Of a stretch of 64,000 bases of DNA, positions 62,477-64,000 are shown piece by piece. A program made the translations under genes and the position numbers. The stretch spans positions 197,937 through 261,936 of the forward strand of contig CABIYX010000001.1 in NCBI GenBank assembly GCA_902363045.1, written 5' to 3'. The stretch comes from Clostridiales bacterium (GTDB lineage: Bacteria > Bacillota > Clostridia > Oscillospirales > Oscillospiraceae). Below the pieces are notes generated by a model. The model was given only the letters and a program-made list of their open reading frames with translations, was not told the origin of the DNA and did no database searches. Each line of letters begins with the position of its first letter. Within the stretch, counting starts at the first letter, position 1.

Positions 62477-62500
62477 AAATCCGTCAGCGCTGACGGATTT
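62477..62500. repeat. Palindrome 5, at the array end
   Basis: Core CCGTCAGCGCTGACGG, a third paired variant, without a following toxin unit; it abuts the 3' end of the repressor gene. Confidence 0.85.
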
Positions 62501-62510
62501 GGCGGTGGAG

Positions 62511-63143
62511 TTATAAAATAGCGCTCATAAATGCGACGGCCAGACCGACCACCTCAAAGCTGTCCGGCTCCAGCTCAGGCCCGCGGAGAATGATGGGCTT
62601 GACGGTGGGGTTTTCTGACCGGAGCTCCACATAGTGATCGAATACATAGACGCGCTTCAGGGTGTACTCGTCGCCGATCCGGATCACGGCGATCTGACCG
62701 TTTTCCACCTCCGGCTGGAGGTGAATGAACACGGCGTCCCCGTCAAAGATCCGGGCGTTGATCATGCTGTCCCCCACGCAGCGGAATACGATGTCTGCCT
62801 TAATATCCACCGGAGCCAGGGCAGTCTCGTCCAGCATTTCCCGGTGGAGGGGCTTCCCACAGGCGGTGGCCCCCAGCACCGGCCACTCCTTCATGGCGGG
62901 AAGGGGCATGATGTTGGATGGATACTGAATTGATTGATGTTCTGCCGTCCATCCCATAAGATAGGCAGGTGTGGTATGGAGCACTTTTGCTAATGGCTCT
63001 AATATTGTTCCGGGTACCTTTTCAATTTCTCCACTTTCATATCTGTATACGGTTGCGACTGAGACGCCGAGCGCCGCCGCCACTGTATCAACAGGGATAC
63101 CTAACTCTTTTCTTCGACTTTTCATACGATTTCCGGTTGTCAC
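62511..63143 (-). CDS. LexA/CI-type repressor with S24 peptidase domain
   Basis: A 210-residue prophage-type repressor. HTH at about 5-45 (KELGIPVDTVAAALGVSVATVYRYESG); the C-terminal S24 self-cleavage domain has Ser126 (GDSM) and Lys163 (TLKRV) as the dyad. The cleavage site is probably Cys95-Gly96 in ATACGKP. RecA-stimulated cleavage would induce the element after DNA damage (family knowledge). GTG 63143 is favoured because AGAGGTGATC lies just upstream; an ATG at 63203 lies in the operator region. Confidence 0.92.
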   Translation of the reverse strand: MTTGNRMKSRRKELGIPVDTVAAALGVSVATVYRYESGEIEKVPGTILEPLAKVLHTTPAYLMGWTAEHQSIQYPSNIMPLPAMKEWPVLGATACGKPLHREMLDETALAPVDIKADIVFRCVGDSMINARIFDGDAVFIHLQPEVENGQIAVIRIGDEYTLKRVYVFDHYVELRSENPTVKPIILRGPELEPDSFEVVGLAVAFMSAIL

Positions 63144-63176
63144 GGCGATCACCTCTGCCGTAAGGATACCATGCGA

Positions 63177-63213
63177 TTTGCAAAAATGCAATAATATTTT
63201 CAAAAATGCGAAA
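63177..63213. promoter_or_regulatory. Operators O1 and O2 of the repressor switch
   Basis: TTTGCAAAAATGCAAT (63177-63192) and TTTCAAAAATGCGAAA (63198-63213) are degenerate versions of the TTCGCA-N4-TGCGAA dyad and lie in the repressor's own upstream region. Confidence 0.65.
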
Positions 63214-63219
63214 AAGTTG

Positions 63220-63248
63220 TTGACAGTGAGGAGGCCCTATGCTATTAT
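63220..63248 (+). promoter_or_regulatory. Rightward early promoter
   Basis: TTGACA (63220-63225), 17-bp spacer, TATTAT (63243-63248), between operators O2 and O3. Confidence 0.88.
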
Positions 63249-63260
63249 GATAGCAAGAAA

Positions 63261-63276
63261 TTCGCAATAATGCGAA
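63261..63276. promoter_or_regulatory. Operator O3
   Basis: TTCGCAATAATGCGAA, a perfect TTCGCA-N4-TGCGAA dyad just downstream of the early promoter. Confidence 0.8.
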
Positions 63277-63296
63277 CCTAGAAAGGAGTGGGCACA

Positions 63297-63506
63297 TTGC
63301 GAGTGGACATTGCAAGGCTCAGAGGAAAAATTTCTGAGTGCGGAATGACGCAAGAAAAGTTGGCTCATGCTATGTCAATTGATAAGAGTACCCTTTCAAG
63401 AAAGATGAAAAGCGAAGCGCTTGACTTTTCTGTAGGGGAAATGCATCAGATTGCAGAGATTTTGAGCTTGAGCAAAGAAGAAGCAGGCGAAATTTTTTTA
63501 TCATAA
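63297..63506 (+). CDS. Cro-like helix-turn-helix protein
   Basis: A 69-residue DNA-binding protein (RVDIARLRGKISECGMTQEKLAHAMSIDKSTLSRKMKSEALDFSVGEMHQIAEIL), first gene of the rightward early operon and probable antagonist of the repressor. Starts at TTG 63297, eight bases after AAAGGAG; a GTG at 63288 overlaps that site. Confidence 0.82.
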   Translation: MRVDIARLRGKISECGMTQEKLAHAMSIDKSTLSRKMKSEALDFSVGEMHQIAEILSLSKEEAGEIFLS

Positions 63507-63508
63507 AA

Positions 63509-63524
63509 TTCGCATTATTGCGAA
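63509..63524. promoter_or_regulatory. Operator O4
   Basis: TTCGCATTATTGCGAA, a second perfect dyad, right after the Cro-like gene stop. Confidence 0.75.
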
Positions 63525-63547
63525 TTTTGGGGAGAGGGGGTGAGAGG

Positions 63548-63712
63548 ATGTTTGTTTTGACCACGGAGTATGAATTGACAAAAGAAACAAAAAGAATCCT
63601 TCGTGAGCAGTTCAAGAAAGAGACCGGGGAAGATTGCATTGTCTTGGATTTAGGCATGAAGGTCACGCAGATTTCCGTTAAAAAGGACAGCGCCACCGGC
63701 GGCAACCGGTGA
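63548..63712 (+). CDS. Small early protein (54 aa), hypothetical
   Basis: Not recognised. Begins MFVLTTEYELTKETKRILREQFKKETGEDCIVLDLGMKVTQI, an alpha-beta pattern found in small phage and ICE early proteins. GGGGGTGAGAGG lies upstream of the ATG. Follows the Cro-like gene, likely in the same transcript. Confidence 0.6.
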   Translation: MFVLTTEYELTKETKRILREQFKKETGEDCIVLDLGMKVTQISVKKDSATGGNR

Positions 63713-63730
63713 CGCTGACAGGGCCCTGAT

Positions 63731-63904
63731 TCACAGGCTGAAATCCGGGGACGATACATGGTCGTTGAATTTCTTGCTCTCAATTTCCTTCAGCTCATTT
63801 TCGGCATGAGTATACATTTCGTAGACTTCTTCTACGGATGTATCTTCTGTTGTATGAGCCTTGACATAAATGAGGGCCAAATCTTGGATTAGTTCTGGTT
63901 TCAT
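63731..63904 (-). CDS. Small acidic protein (57 aa), hypothetical
   Basis: Not recognised. Helical and acidic (MKPELIQDLALIYVKAHTTEDTSVEEVYEMYTHAENELKEIE). Excellent ribosome site AGGAGGTG six bases before ATG 63904. On the strand opposite the early operon, converging on the 54-residue gene. Confidence 0.65.
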   Translation of the reverse strand: MKPELIQDLALIYVKAHTTEDTSVEEVYEMYTHAENELKEIESKKFNDHVSSPDFSL

Positions 63905-63938
63905 AGGATTCACCTCCTATTACAATGTATTTACGGTC

Positions 63939-63966
63939 TAAGGCACGGCAGCCAGCCGTGTCTTTT
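63939..63966 (+). terminator. Hairpin with T-run near the right edge
   Basis: Arms GGCACGGC and GCCGTGTC followed by TTTTTCC. Which transcript it ends is unclear. Confidence 0.6.
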
Positions 63967-64000
63967 TCCGCATCGTTGCCAAAGCTGTTAGAATGAGAGG

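Larger units (their letters stand above)
60725..62500. repeat. Tandem array of four type I toxin-antitoxin units
   Basis: Four units start at palindromes 60725, 61113, 61496 and 62091, with a fifth palindrome at 62477. Unit lengths are 388, 383, 595 and 386 bp; the third is longer by a 206-bp insert. Order in each unit: palindrome, toxin promoter, structured leader, toxin gene, bidirectional hairpin, convergent antisense promoter, GC-rich terminator. Units 1 and 4 encode the same peptide. Confidence 0.85.

Noticed and set aside
60725..62500. CRISPR array
   Set aside because: Repeat period is about 385 bp, repeats contain coding sequence and promoters, and there are no short spacers or cas genes.

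Overview
The window looks like chromosome from a GC-rich, spore-forming Firmicute of the Oscillospiraceae (Flavonifractor/Pseudoflavonifractor-like). Evidence: strongly GC-biased third codon positions, GGAGG-type ribosome binding sites, TTGACA/TATAAT promoters, sporulation proteases (a SpoIIQ-like M23 protein and SpoIVB), S-layer-homology proteins, an FeS-type Rrf2 regulator and a membrane pyrophosphatase. No rRNA, tRNA or CRISPR array was seen. The genus assignment is inference from style, not from a marker gene.

Layout. 1-7 kb: an RND-type efflux pair (left gene cut by the window edge), M16 and M23 peptidases, a DUF3870 protein and an M19 dipeptidase. 7-15 kb: a large S-layer protein with two NlpC/P60-like units whose frame is broken at a run of nine G, a transglutaminase-like protein, a DUF819 membrane protein with an attenuator-like leader, and a lipoprotein. 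15-20 kb: a cation diffusion facilitator, then response regulator, histidine kinase and HtrA protease. 20-41 kb: a sugar-acid catabolism super-locus. One half (GntR regulator, 6-phosphogluconate dehydrogenase, 2-hydroxyacid dehydrogenase, zinc alcohol dehydrogenase, FGGY kinase, SDR, TRAP transporter) fits an idonate/5-ketogluconate to gluconate to pentose-phosphate route. The other half (galactonate dehydratase, UxaA-type dehydratase, LarA-like nickel racemase family protein, second GntR, KDPG/KDPGal aldolase, KDGal kinase, second hydroxyacid dehydrogenase) fits the De Ley-Doudoroff galactonate route. A MobA-like nucleotidyltransferase and an amidohydrolase follow.

40.7-44.3 kb is an AT-richer island of small secreted, membrane and lipoprotein genes with an XRE regulator, next to an imperfect 65-70 bp direct repeat. 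44.6-55.6 kb returns to core genes: inositol-phosphatase-like enzyme, TrkA/TrkH potassium uptake, pyrophosphatase, SpoIVB, Rrf2 regulator, a second S-layer protein. 55.7-59.4 kb is a MacB/ABC/HlyD efflux operon behind a MerR-type promoter with a 19-bp spacer.

From 59.6 kb to the right edge lies the left end of an integrated element (prophage or ICE): tyrosine integrase, LexA/CI-type repressor, Cro-like protein and small early genes, with four matching operators. Between integrase and repressor is the most striking structure in the window: four tandem units of about 385 bp, each with a 27-28 residue holin-like toxin gene, its own promoter, a convergent consensus promoter for an antisense RNA, two terminators and a 24-bp palindrome. 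This is a tandem array of type I toxin-antitoxin modules, interrupted once by a 206-bp insert that itself encodes a candidate small RNA.
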